From Cunninghamella blakesleeana (taxonomy: Eukaryota; Mucoromycota; Mucoromycetes; Mucorales; Cunninghamellaceae): a DNA stretch of 64,000 nt. Below, in pieces: positions 1 through 11,176 of this stretch. Made by a program: the position numbers and the translations under genes. Under the pieces are notes generated by a model, which was not told the origin of the DNA, searched no databases, and was given only the letters and a program-made list of their open reading frames with translations. The DNA lies in assembly GCA_017871115.1 (NCBI GenBank), contig JAFCIZ010000005.1:5697501-5761500 (forward strand), in the 5' to 3' direction. Numbering within the stretch: the first letter of the stretch is position 1; the number at the start of each line of letters is the position of its first letter.

Positions 1-26
1 TAAATATTAAATTATAACAATAGAAA

Positions 27-959
27 ATGCCTCACTCCTTCGGTCGTAAGTTATTTGTTCCTTATAAAATAAATGATACTTACTATTTATTTATTATTAT
101 TATAAAAAAAAAAAAATAGTAAACAGTATTCATGACCATTATTATTTTATTATATTCTAAAACAATATAGTTCGTGCTCGTACTCGTCACATGTTCTCCC
201 GTAACTTCCGGGAACATGGTGTTATTCCTTTATCTACCTTCTTGAAGACTTACAAGGTTGGAGATATTGTTGATATCAAGGCTAACGCTGCCGTACAAAA
301 GGGTATGCCTCACAAATTCTACCACGGGTAAGTCCTTTTTTTTTACTATATTAAAATGGACCCTATTTTTATGCTATTTTTTTTTTAAAAAAAAAATAAG
401 AAACACCAATAATAATAGGAGATAGCTTTTTTTGAATATACATATATATATATATATGCATGTGTATACATATATTAATATTATATTTATATTTTTTATT
501 ATCACAAAAAAAAAATAGTCGTACTGGTGTAGTTTACAACGTTACCAAATCTGCTGTTGGTGTCATCATCTACAAGAAAGTTGGTAACCGTTATATGGAA
601 AAACGTGTCAATCTCCGTGTTGAACATGTTAAGCACTCCAAGTGTCGTCAAGAATTCTTGGATCGTGTAAAGGAAAATGCTCAAAAGAAGAAGGATGCTC
701 GTGCTGCTGGTGGTAAGTTTATTTTTAATTCATAAATACGATTGTGGATGAAGTTGGAAAAGAAGAATCATAAAAATAACATTAAAATACTGATCATCAT
801 CCATTACCTTTATTTTTGTTTTTTCCTTTTTTATCAATAATAATAGTCAAAGTTAACATTAAACGTATTCCTGTTCAACCTCGTGAAGCTCGCCATGTAT
901 CTAGCTCTGGCAATGTTCCTCAAACCATTACTCCTATCCCCTACGAAACTCTTATTTAA
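27..959 (+). CDS. RPL21: 60S ribosomal protein eL21 (RPL21)
   Basis: Component of the large cytosolic ribosomal subunit. Four exons are read as 27-45, 171-327, 519-712 and 847-959, giving 160 aa, the usual eL21 length. Diagnostic stretches are [14 protein letters not shown] near the N-terminus, [20 protein letters not shown] in exon 2, and [15 protein letters not shown] followed by [16 protein letters not shown] in exon 3. The C-terminus [12 protein letters not shown] matches the family ending. The start is the first ATG in an AAAATGCC context; the 19-nt first exon gives MPHSFG, somewhat different from the usual MGKSxG/MTNTKG starts. Codons are richer in GC-ending choices than neighbouring genes, as expected for a highly expressed gene. 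The promoter lies outside the window. Confidence 0.97.
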
Positions 960-1331
960 AGAGAGAAGAGTGTGTGTGGAGCATCCTATGTTATTATTAA
1001 TTATTATTCATTTTTTTTTTAAATAATAAAAAAAAGCATCAATAATACTTTAAAAAGAAAAAAAGCGGACTAGATTTTTTTTTAGTGGACTAGATTCTTA
1101 CTTTTTTTATTATTCTACCAAAAAGAACCACATTTTATTTATGGCAAAGAGTTTCATCTTTTTTTCAACTTAGCCTTAATTTTTTTTTTGATCTGAGTGT
1201 ATTTTCAAAGCTTTTTAAATTTCCTTTTTACTTTTTTTTTCATTTTTATCTCTCTTTCCATTTTAATTCACTTTCCTTTTTTTTTTTTATTTATAGTTTT
1301 TTTTATTTACCATATATATACTTTAGTCAAT
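960..1331. other. Intergenic region, RPL21 to small coiled-coil gene
   Basis: AT-rich spacer with T-runs, covering the RPL21 3' UTR and the promoter of the next gene. A pyrimidine-rich tract precedes the ATG at 1332. No further gene seen. Confidence 0.6.
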
Positions 1332-1577
1332 ATGTCACCTAGTATTGTCAGCACTGATGAACCTACCACCACTATTGTACCAAATGATGATGATGTTCAA
1401 CTTCAAAAGTGGATAAAGCAAATTGAAGATGCCGAGCATTTAATGGAAGAACTTGAAGCTAAAACCGAAAAACTTGATGCTAAAATGGATGAACTTCTTG
1501 CTAATCTTGATATGTCAAAGGATAATTCTATAAAAGACAACCAAGTTGACTCCAAAGATTCTAAAGATGATAATTAA
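1332..1577 (+). CDS. Small acidic coiled-coil protein, function unknown
   Basis: Single exon of 81 aa. The start chosen is ATG at 1332 (AATATGTCACC); the frame is open further upstream, but that stretch translates to Phe-rich sequence typical of a T-rich leader. Residues ~20-60 form an amphipathic helix with heptad-like spacing (KWIKQIEDAEHLMEELEAK, then EKLDAKMDELLANL), and the last 20 residues are Asp/Lys/Ser-rich and probably disordered. No catalytic or metal-binding motif is visible. In size and architecture it resembles small coiled-coil adaptor subunits, but I cannot assign a family. Confidence 0.6.
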   Translation: MSPSIVSTDEPTTTIVPNDDDVQLQKWIKQIEDAEHLMEELEAKTEKLDAKMDELLANLDMSKDNSIKDNQVDSKDSKDDN

Positions 1578-3136
1578 AATATATCCTATTTATAAAAAAA
1601 AAAGATACTCTTTTTTTCTCTCATTTACTCATTATTATTACTTATTTTCCTTTATCTATATATACATATATACATAAATTTTTCTTTATTAATCTTCTTT
1701 CGTTTATTTTATAATAATATATTTATTGGTTATTGTTATTTTTTATATATACTTTTTTAATTGCATATATATATATATATATATATGACTTGAATAATTT
1801 TCTTCTCTTAATTGTTTTTGTGGTTTTTTTTTTACATGTATATAGCTTTTTTGTTTTGTCTTTTTTATGCTTTAAAATATATATAAGGTAAAATATTATA
1901 TAATAAAATTTTTTTGTATGTGTCTATGTATGAATTTTTAGTGTGAATACTTAAGGCTAAGAAATCTTGAACGACTAATGTTTTGATTATACTGAATGAA
2001 CAGTGCTTAACTTTATTAGTAAAAAAAGAAAAAATCAAAATAATAAATGGAAAATAGGATGCAGAAAAAAAAAGGCAAAAAATAAAAAAGGATTAGCCAA
2101 AATAAAATAAATGGAGAAAAGACCAAAAAAGAAAAAAAAAGAAAACTGGGGACAACTGAAGAAAAAAATTAAATGATATATACAAACATATATTACTAAA
2201 TAGAAAGGTAATGAAGAATAAATAAAAAATAAAAAACAAAAAAAAAACAAAAAATGACCTTCTATACAACCTCGTGATCTATTGTTTTTAAAAAAAAATT
2301 AGAAATGAACAAGTGCTAGCTAAAGCTTTTAATTAACCTGTTTTGTACTTGCATTAATTTTTTGTATTATAAACTGTCTTCTTGTAAAACAGGATTATTT
2401 TCAGTAGTTGTAATGCTATGGGATAATAATAATTAAACAAATGAAATAATCATCGAAATTTGTAAGATGAATAATAGGAATTTTGTCAAACAGTATATTC
2501 GTACATATATATACATATGACTAAAAGTAATAAAAGAGGTTACATTTAAAGATATATTTACACTTGTTCATAATTTTTTTTTCCAATATATATAGTGTAT
2601 ATATTTATAGAATTCTGCTTATTATTTTTTGTTACGTAAAGAAAATAACTGTCAAATAACTGCACATAAATTGGCTTTTGGCTAAATTTTTTTAGGATTT
2701 TACCCCAAGTAATGGACTAATCTTTGAAGTCTCCGAATCACTCTTAAAACAGTAATAATACGTTTATTTTTTGTTATCTTTATATCCATCGAACTTATAT
2801 TGGCATTATAATTATCAATATTATAATCGTTATTCTTTCCTTAAATTTCATTTTTATATCAAGTTCTATATACAAATCATATAGTTTTGAAGGTTGTTGG
2901 TATACCTTCTTCATGGGATAATATAATTTAAAATTGTACAAAATAGTTGCATCAAATATATATTATATATATTATATATAGCGTTGGCGGTCTTTTAAGT
3001 ATAATCAAATAGGTTACTCTCTCAGCGCAGAAATTTTTTATTTTCTTACTTTCCTTTTTTCTTTTCAATTTTTTTTTTTTTTTTCCTTTATTATATGTAC
3101 ATGCATTATTTCGTAATATAATAAATAGTATATATA
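1578..3136. other. Intergenic region, 1.56 kb, no gene recognised
   Basis: Very AT-rich with homopolymers and (TA)n around 1765-1787. Open frames here are low-complexity Lys/Phe translations. A slightly more complex stretch lies just before PPME1 (~2980-3040). I see nothing I can support as a gene. Confidence 0.5.
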
Positions 3137-4687
3137 ATGTCAAACTTACAAAAAGAGTTATTTAAAAAAGGTAGACTACCTACTTTAAACAGTATTACTG
3201 AAAATTCAAGTGAAGATAATAAGTAATAAAGATGTATTATTTATAATATAAATAAATAAATGAACGAACTTGGCATAAATAAAACAGCATATATATTACC
3301 TCGACTATATTTATTCTTATTCTTAATATATATACGATACATTACATAGTACCACTACAACTGCTACTAGTGGAATTCAAATACCAATATCAAAAGGGAT
3401 GAATAATGATCGTTATGCACCTCAACCATGGAATTACTATTTCGATAAAAAACAAGATATACAATGTAATGAAAATGATTCTTTTCGCGTTTATTCTTTA
3501 AATATACAACAGCCAATACATAATGATGATGATTATGGTGAAGAAGAGGATGATATAGAAAAAAAAACCATATTTATTATGCATCACGGTGCTGGGGATG
3601 GCGCTTTATCGTTTGGTTTGGTGGCTAAATTTATTTATGAAAAATCAAATAAACAATGTGGAGTATTAGCAATAGATTGTCGGGGCCATGGTAAAAATTA
3701 AAATAAAACCAAAATGAGATAACCATATTATAATATATATATATTATTATTATTTTTGATGTCACAATGAATAAAAAAAATTATTTTTCTGTTTTTTATT
3801 CTTTTTGGAAACACATCCTTTTAGGTGATACGGTAACAAAAGATGATACGGATTTTAGTTTGAAACGATTATCTGATGATATGATCAATGTTGTAATGAA
3901 ATTATACCCAAAAAATACTTATGATTATATATTAGTTGGTCATAGGTAAATAATAATTATAGCAATAATAATAATAAAAATATATTTATGTAATAATAAA
4001 AAAAGAATAGTGAAAATACTAATGCTAAAAATTATGATCTTATTACTTTCCAATATAATATATATATGCTACCCAGTATGGGGGGATCTGTTGTAGTGGA
4101 TGTTGCTTACAGTAAACGTCTACCAAATGTAATGGGTGTTGTTGTCATGGATGTAGTAGAAGGTTCAGCATTAGAAGCAATTCAATCAATGGATAAATTT
4201 TTAAGTACTCGACCTACCTCATTTCAATCGATTGAACAAGCTATTCAATGGAGTTACAAATCAAAAATGGTAAGAAGATTAGATGCTGCTAAAGTGTCGA
4301 TACCTCCTCTTGTTGAATTTGATCAAGATTTACAAAAATATATATGGCGTACGGATCTACAATCAACTAAACCTTATTGGACTGGTAAATAATAATATTA
4401 ATAAAAATAGATAAAAGACGTTTATTTACATAAATATATATGGCTGTATATTCTATTTTTATTCATATATATCCTGCTTTTATTTATTTATTTATTCCTT
4501 TTATTTATAGAATGGTTTACAAATTTATCTGAAAAGTTTTTAGGCTCCCCAGTTTCAAAATTATTATTGTTGGCAGGTACAGATCGATTGGATAAGACTT
4601 TAACTATTGCGCAAATGCAAGGTAATTAATAGGACTTTATATACTTAATATATTTATATATAAAGCAATTGTAATAACTTACTTTGT

Positions 4688-4726
<39 letters not shown>

Positions 4727-4869
4727 GTAAATTTCAAATGAATGTAATTATGAATAGTGGTCATTTCATTCACGAAGATGCTCCAGAAACGACTGCATCC
4801 TACCTAGTTGATTTTTGGTCAAGATATTCTAAATTAGTGTTGCCAAATAAAATTGGGCATAGCCTATAG
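3137..4869 (+). CDS. PPME1: Protein phosphatase methylesterase 1 (PPME1)
   Basis: Alpha/beta hydrolase that removes the C-terminal carboxymethyl ester from the PP2A catalytic subunit. Exons: 3137-3222, 3350-3690, 3825-3945, 4077-4384, 4511-4621, 4727-4869 (369 aa). The catalytic triad is intact: Ser183 in GHSMGG (codon split across the third intron), Asp208 in VMDVVEGSA, and His335 in SGHFIHED. Family landmarks are the GRLPTLNS N-terminus, [10 protein letters not shown], and [20 protein letters not shown]. An acidic insert (EEEDDIEKK) lies before the first core strand. The acidic loop that mammalian PPME1 carries between DAAKVS and the YIWRTDL segment is much shorter here, as in other fungi. 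It follows no operon logic; FEN1 starts 568 bp downstream. Confidence 0.95.
4686..4725 (+). repeat. (TA)n microsatellite in PPME1 intron 5
   Basis: About 36 nt of pure TA repeat run up to the TATCAG acceptor of the last PPME1 intron, apparently replacing the usual polypyrimidine tract. Confidence 0.85.
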
Positions 4870-5437
4870 ACTTTTTTTTTCTTTTAATAATAATAGTAAC
4901 AATAATAAATACAATTGCAATTATGGTCACTTATATTAATCTAATCTGTATAAAATCAACTATATTATAATAAAAAATTCGCAATAAATGATCTTTTTGA
5001 TTTATAAAATTTATATTATATATATGAATTTCCTTTTATGGTTTCCAAGGAAAATTCACAAAGAATGTATATTGTAAATCTCCAAGTATTATGATTATTT
5101 TTTAGGAAACTATATTAAAGAAGCATCTTAAAAGTCTGTACGTCTTTTTTTAAAAAAACAAAATTGAAAATAAAAAATAAACAATATTATATATAGTATA
5201 CATATAATTAAAAAATAAAAAGATAAAAAAGACTTCAGGAATAGAATAATATATGATGTATGACCATATATTGATCCAGGTAAAAAAATTTAAAAAGTTT
5301 GAAAGAAATTTTTTTAATTGTCCGCGTTTTTTTAAAATAAACGCGAATTTTTTAATACTTTTCTTTCTCGTTTTTATTTTTTTTTCAAGTTTGTTATTTT
5401 TTTTTATTTTTTATAATAATCAATAAAATAATAAAGC
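4870..5437. other. Intergenic region with FEN1 promoter
   Basis: AT-rich spacer. Its notable content is the CGCG inverted repeat at 5323-5345, listed separately. Confidence 0.6.
5323..5345 (+). promoter_or_regulatory. Paired ACGCG (MCB/E2F-like) motif before FEN1
   Basis: CGCGTTT at 5323-5329 faces AAACGCG at 5339-5345, forming a near-palindrome across a T/A spacer about 93 bp before the FEN1 ATG. ACGCG is the core of the MluI cell-cycle box bound by MBF in yeasts and resembles E2F sites. Function here is inferred from position and from similar motifs before SMC2 and UNG. Confidence 0.5.
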
Positions 5438-7207
5438 ATGGGTATTCAAGGTTTATCAAAGTTGATTCATGAACATGCACCAGGAGCAATTAAAAGTAGT
5501 GAAATAGCTAGTCATTTTGGAAGAAAAGTGGCTATTGATGCATCTATGAGTATATATCAATTTATGATCGCTGTTAGACAACAAGATGGTAACGTACTGA
5601 TGAATGAAGCTGGTGAAACTACAAGGTAAGCATCTATATATAATTATATATATCAGGATAGATCTCTATGCTACTTTTTCAAAATGATAATATTAATAAT
5701 AATATCTGTAATAAATATACTATTTCATTTTATTTTATATTAAATCTTTATTTTTCTTTTTTATATTTTTACATAATTTATTTATAATACTTTTTTTATA
5801 GTCACTTGATGGGTATGTTTTATCGAACTATACGTATGGTTGATAATGGAATTAAACCCGTTTATGTATTTGATGGAAAACCACCAAAAATGAAGTCCGG
5901 AGAACTTGCTAAACGTAAAGCTCGTAAAGAAGAAGCTCAAGAAAAAATGGAAGAAGCTGAAGAAACAGGTACTAAAAGAAAAAGAAACTGATATGCATGT
6001 ATATAATAAGCACAACATGTACATACTTATGAAATAATGATAATAATAATAATGTTTAACATTATCTGTATATTATAATCATATATATATATATAATAAT
6101 AATAATAATTATCAACAAAATAGGCACAGCTGCAGATGTTGCTCGATTCAGTAAACGAACAGTAAAAGTTACACAAGAACATAACAATGAATGTAAACGA
6201 TTATTGAAAGTGATGGGTATACCTTATGTAGAGGCACCTTGTGAAGCAGAGGCCCAATGTGCGGAATTAGCAAGAGCTGGTAAAGTTTATGCTGCAGCGT
6301 CAGAAGATATGGATACTTTAACATTTAAAACGCCTATTCTACTTCGTCATTTAACTTTTTCAGAAGCAAGAAAATTACCTATTGATGAAGTTAATTTACA
6401 AAAAGCTTTAGAAGGGTTAGAGCTTACTATGCCTCAGGTGAAAAAAAAAAAAAAATACATTCATCATTATTTTCGTAATAATAATAATATTAATAATTTA
6501 ATTCCTTATTTGCTTTTGATTTTTATTATAGTTTATTGATTTGTGTATTTTACTTGGTTGTGATTACGTAGAATCTATTAAAGGAGTTGGTCCTGCAAGA
6601 GCTTATTCTATGATCAAAGAACATGGTAGTATTGAAAAGGCCCTCCCTCATCTTCCCGAAAAACTACGTCAAAATGTACCTGAAGACTGGAAATATGATG
6701 AAGCTAGACTTTTATTCTCTCAACCTGAAGTTGTCGATGGTAACACATTTGAACTAAAATGGGAAGAACCTGATGTTGAAGCTGTTGTAGACTTTTTGGT
6801 CAAGGAAAAAGGATTTAAGTGAGTATATATATATATATATATCCATAAAAATAAAATTATAATATGCCCTTTTATTATTCATCATCATTCGCTATCAATA
6901 TTTTTTCTTTTTATATTATAGTGAAGAACGTATTAGAAAATCATGCGAAAAATTAAAAAAGAATGTCAAACAAGCAACTCAAAGTCGGATGATGGATTTC
7001 TTTAAAGCTACCCCTAATGCAACACCTGCCAAAAAAAGAGTAAGATATATAGTAATATTTATTTCATTTTTTATTTGGGCCTTCCTTATTTGTATTATAA
7101 TTCATATGTATATATATATATATATATTAATCTATCTATATATCTATTTTTTTTTAAAGGACGCAAAGCCACAGAAAAAGGATACCAAAAAACAAAAGAA
7201 AAAATAG
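5438..7207 (+). CDS. FEN1: Flap endonuclease 1 (FEN1/Rad27)
   Basis: Structure-specific 5' nuclease that cleaves flaps in Okazaki-fragment maturation and long-patch base excision repair. Exons: 5438-5625, 5802-5968, 6124-6437, 6532-6818, 6922-7039, 7160-7207 (373 aa, normal length). Metal-binding acidic residues are all visible: Asp34 in VAIDAS, Asp in YVFDGKPP, the acidic cluster in [10 protein letters not shown] and [10 protein letters not shown], and Asp in [14 protein letters not shown], which leads into the helix-two-turn-helix. A PCNA-interacting PIP box, QSRMMDFF, sits near the C-terminus, followed by a Lys-rich tail ([10 protein letters not shown]). The first residues [10 protein letters not shown] fix the start, since FEN1 threads its N-terminus into the active site. 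A CGCG inverted repeat ~93 bp upstream suggests G1/S control. Confidence 0.97.
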
Positions 7208-7443
7208 AAAATTGCATTTTTTTAAAGCATTTTAAATATATATAAATTATTTAAATATCATTATATAAACCATTTAACTAGCAATACAACACTCTTTATT
7301 ACACTATTTTTACATATATGTATATATTAATAAAATATTATTTCAAGATATCAATAAAGGTTTGTATCAAGCATATACCAAAAAGTATTAAATATAACAC
7401 CATTTAAGTCATGCTAATGATAGATTATTATTATATACATTAA

Positions 7444-7492
<49 letters not shown>

Positions 7493-8580
7493 TGTATGTA
7501 TGTATTTATATGTATTTATTATATAAATAATAACACTTGTAATAATTTTTTCATTTCTTTTTTTTTTTTGAGAAACATAGATATTGAACTCCTTTGGTCA
7601 ATGTCTTTCCGCAATCCTTTCGAATCTCCAGACAAAGGTTTTACTAGGTTCATTACTCTGGGAGAAACATCTCATATCTTGTATTCAAGTGGATAAATAC
7701 AGATATTTATAGAGACGTTTCTTCGAACGATTTTTTCCAAAGAAAAAGAAGAAAATAAAAAAGCAAAAGAAATGAAAATCTTTTATAATTGACTCTGGGC
7801 TTAAAAAATATTGTGACTGAAAATTTAAAATTTCTAATTTAAATTTTTTTAATCAGCATTTTCACCTTCTTCCTCTTTTTTAATCTTTTTGTTAAAAAAT
7901 GCTCATATATACATATGTATAGAGTTACAAAAGGTAATGATAATAAAAAGATAAACATTAATAGATATTGTAATTTTTACTGTACTTGATGATAACTTTG
8001 GTAAACGCGAATTATTTTTTATACCTACGTCTTCTATTCTTTTTTTTCTACTTTACCCCTTCAAATATTTTTTTTTTGTTGTGTGGTTCGAGAAAAAAAA
8101 CTGAATAAAGTACTATTGGAATGACGATAAGTAGGCACTTATCTGAACAGTAATAAATTATTATGCATCTTATTTCTATTTTTTTTTCAATTTCGTTGAT
8201 AAAAACATATAGTTACTGGGATATTAATATATACTTTTATATATTTTTAGTTTTTTTATAGAAAGAAGTTCAATATATAGTTTTTTATTATTAAAATTAG
8301 TTATCTATAATAATAAAATACAGTTGTTAATAAAAATAAAAAAAAATTTTTTTAAAAAAAACAGTTTCTTATAAAAACATTTTATTAATAAAATAATGGA
8401 AGAACTATACATGAATGATTTTAAAGTAGACGATTTTTTTTTTTCGGAAACCATGTCACAACTATTAATTTTTCGTCCCCCGATCTTTTTTTTTGAATTT
8501 ATTATTTTTTTTTCATACTTGATATTTTCTTTTCTTTCTTACCATTTTATTTTTTATTAATATATATATATATCTAAAAC
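7208..8580. other. Intergenic region, 1.37 kb, with a non-AT-rich island
   Basis: Mostly AT-rich. It contains a (TATG)n microsatellite at ~7463-7506, a less AT-rich island at ~7570-7700, and an isolated AAACGCGAATT motif at ~8003-8013. No gene could be supported. Confidence 0.5.
7463..7506 (+). repeat. (TATG)n microsatellite
   Basis: About ten perfect copies of the tetranucleotide, directly following a (TA)n run. Confidence 0.9.
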
Positions 8581-9178
8581 ATGGCTTCTGCTAATTGGGA
8601 ATATCCTGAACATCAACAATTTGAACGGTACATATTTATTTATTACAAAAATAGAATTTAAATTAATACAATATTATAAAACAGCAACAACAACAAAATA
8701 ATAATCTATACTTATATATATTATTTATATATCTTAATTTGTAGTGTTCCTACTTTGGACCAAGTTGATCCCAAAGACCACAAAGGTAACCTAATATACC
8801 AGCTCTATCACAACATTAATTATGAATATATACTATTATACCGTATTTATAGTATAGCCTTTTTTAATATATATTTATATTTATATTTATAGCTGTTTAT
8901 GCTGCTCGTCAACAAAAAATTCGTGATGATTGGGTAAAGGCCATGGAAGCTCGTATTATTAAAGAAAAGTTAGACGAATGTTATAAAACTGAAGGTGTCA
9001 ACCACTGTAAGTTTATGTATATTTAATCACATACACACATATATATACATACATATATATTTAAACTATTTTTTTACAATTATTAGATACTAGCTGTCGT
9101 GATTTAGCTGACCTTTATCTTAAGGCTATCAAAGAAAACCGAGTTGAAGGTTATCGCAAGAAAAACCCCAGTTCATAA
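8581..9178 (+). CDS. Mitochondrial complex I accessory subunit, NDUFB10/PDSW-like
   Basis: Predicted accessory subunit of NADH:ubiquinone oxidoreductase in the mitochondrial inner membrane. Exons: 8581-8627, 8745-8785, 8893-9006, 9087-9178 (97 aa). The core resembles PDSW: IIKEKLDECYKTEGVNHYTS followed by CRDLADLYLKAIKE, with two cysteines spaced as in the twin-Cys helix pair of NDUFB10 and the fungal 12.3-kDa subunit. There is no obvious presequence, as is usual for this subunit, which is imported to the intermembrane-space side. The ATG at 8581 in AACATGGCT is the only upstream in-frame start. The identification rests on a short remembered motif, so it is less secure than the larger genes. 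Confidence 0.72.
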
Positions 9179-9603
9179 ACTTCTTTTTTTTAACTAGACA
9201 AAGCAATAATGATGATAGTAATAAAAGACACTTTAATGGGTTTATTATCATTGTTATTAGTTATCACTATCATTATTTATAATTCGCACCAACGATTATT
9301 ATTATTATTATTATTATTATTTGTAGATGATTATTCACAGCTTTCAATATTTTTTTACGATTCAAATATATACACCAATCAATAATAATAAATAAATATA
9401 ATCATATACAATTCTGAATCATCTTTTATTTTGGTTAAATATTTATATATATATAAAAGACATGATCATCATATATTCATCATAAATATAAAATTATAGA
9501 GAATTAATTAAAAAAAGAAGGGAATAATAACTAATATTATATGTATATATACAAAAAAAATAAAATCTTAATTGAAAAAAAATAGTAATAACGAATTATA
9601 TTA
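9179..9603. other. Convergent intergenic spacer
   Basis: AT-rich region between the 3' ends of the complex I gene (+) and IES2 (-), with a (TTA)n run near 9297-9320. Nothing else seen. Confidence 0.6.
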
Positions 9604-10603
9604 CTAGACTTCAACTATTTTATAATGCTCTAAAGAGCAAACAACTTTGCCACTTTTTTTTGCCACATATTTTCTTCTAGAATGACAGCCTTCTACTTCA
9701 CAAGTCATTATTTTGTTTTCATTTAATGCAGGTGATACTCGGCCAAAGACTTGAGTTACAGTATATTTATCAGGAATATTAAGTGTACTACCGCTTGGAT
9801 TCTGAACATAGTGAAGACAGTATGGATCTTGTAAACGTTGTAATTTTTTTGTTGGAGATTCATCTTCTACATCATCATCTTTGATCACTTTTTTACTTTT
9901 ACTAGCTTGCTTTTTAAGTAATTTATTAATTGTATCTTGCTTTATAAAAAAAAATCATAAAAATAAAGATAGTTTTTATTAATACTTTGATTATTTGCTT
10001 TATTATGTTTTATCTGTGATATTTTTTTTTTTTTTGCGCTTTTTACTTTGTCTTTTTCAGCTTTTTGAATACTTTGATTTTTACGACGTCGAGCCACTTC
10101 AGATTTTTTTAATTGTTCTTCTTCTTCGGTCAATTGTCTTTTTTTTCCAGTATCTAAACAAAATTTGTAAAAGGTTCATGTGAGTATTTGAAAAAAAAAA
10201 TCAAGTGGTTCATTCCATTATACATCATTATTATTAATATCGTTAATTTATATACCCATTGGTAATTCTAAATATTCTTCAGGTCCTTCATCATTTAATT
10301 TTGCCCTTTGCCGCTTGGTCATCGGTTTACTTCGTAATATTTCTAAATCAGAATCATCAAAATCATCTTCTTCACTTTCATATACTATAAAAACCCATTA
10401 AATGATACATATATAAAATTAGATGTACGTGTCACACTTTAATTGTTGAAGTCATTACTCTTTTTTTTTCATTAAATCCTTCTATCCTTTCATTCATTTA
10501 TTCTCTTATCTATACCTTGAGGTTTCTTTCGTTTACTATTCCTTGGTTTGTTACTTTTTTTAGGAAGTTGAGGTTCTGATTCATCGTCGTCTTCCATATT
10601 TAA

Positions 10604-10639
<36 letters not shown>

Positions 10640-10858
10640 CTCTTCTTCTTCACCCTCTTCTATTTCTTCTATGTCGTCTTCGTCTTCTATTACTTCCTCT
10701 TCATCCGGAATATCAGACATTTCATTATCATCTATTGATAGTTCTTCGTCAGAGTTGTCCACAATTTCATCATTATTATCACTTTCTATTTGTTCGGATT
10801 CAGATTCATATTGTGGTTTACGAGTTGACACTCTAGTTCGTCTAGTGTTTATTCCCAT
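9604..10858 (-). CDS. IES2: INO80 chromatin-remodelling complex subunit (IES2/INO80B)
   Basis: Nuclear subunit of the INO80 nucleosome remodeller. Exons on the minus strand: 10516-10858, 10256-10384, 10047-10153, 9604-9939 (304 aa). The PAPA-1-type region reads MTKRQRAKL, then LTEEEEQLKKSEVARRRKNQ, then KDKQDTINKLLKKQASK; the last is completed only when the intron at 9940-10046 is spliced. A C-terminal HIT-type zinc finger follows, with Cys/His in MTCEVEGCHSRRKYV and VVCSLEHYKIVEV. The N-terminal third is extremely acidic, with a near-uninterrupted Glu run (~18 residues). I first considered the SWR1 subunit YL1/VPS72 because of the acidic N-terminus, but the PAPA-1 and HIT motifs favour IES2. 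Confidence 0.88.
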
Positions 10859-11176
10859 TATATGCTAAAACAAATGTATTAAATGAAAAAATAATAATAA
10901 TAATGAAAAAACAGTATGATATGTATATATATATAATAAAAATTGAAGTAAAATAAAGAAAAAGAATAAGTAATTTTTTTAAGCTGAAATAAAAAAATTT
11001 CCAAGGGCCGTCACCATATAAAAAATTATGGCATATAATCTTTTTAAATTTCGTCGGGCTTTGTCATCCATTTTTTTCCTACTCTTTTTCCTTTCTTATC
11101 TCCTTCCCCCCCCTTTTTTTTTTGTTAAAAAAGATATATAAATACATATATATACTCTGGTAAACATCATTTAACT
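10859..11176. other. Divergent promoter region, IES2/HUL5
   Basis: A 318-bp bidirectional promoter between IES2 (-) and HUL5 (+). It holds a C-run then T-run at ~11106-11123 and short TA repeats. Confidence 0.55.

Noticed and set aside
1197..1331. N-terminal extension of the small coiled-coil protein
   Set aside because: The upstream open frame is Phe/Leu-rich translation of a T-rich leader; ATG 1332 begins normal protein sequence.
10490..10858. Acidic N-terminus suggesting SWR1 subunit YL1/VPS72
   Set aside because: The spliced product carries PAPA-1 and HIT zinc-finger motifs typical of INO80B/IES2 and lacks the YL1 C-terminal domain.
10671..10868. Ser-rich plus-strand open frame
   Set aside because: Antisense shadow of the Glu/Asp-rich IES2 exon.
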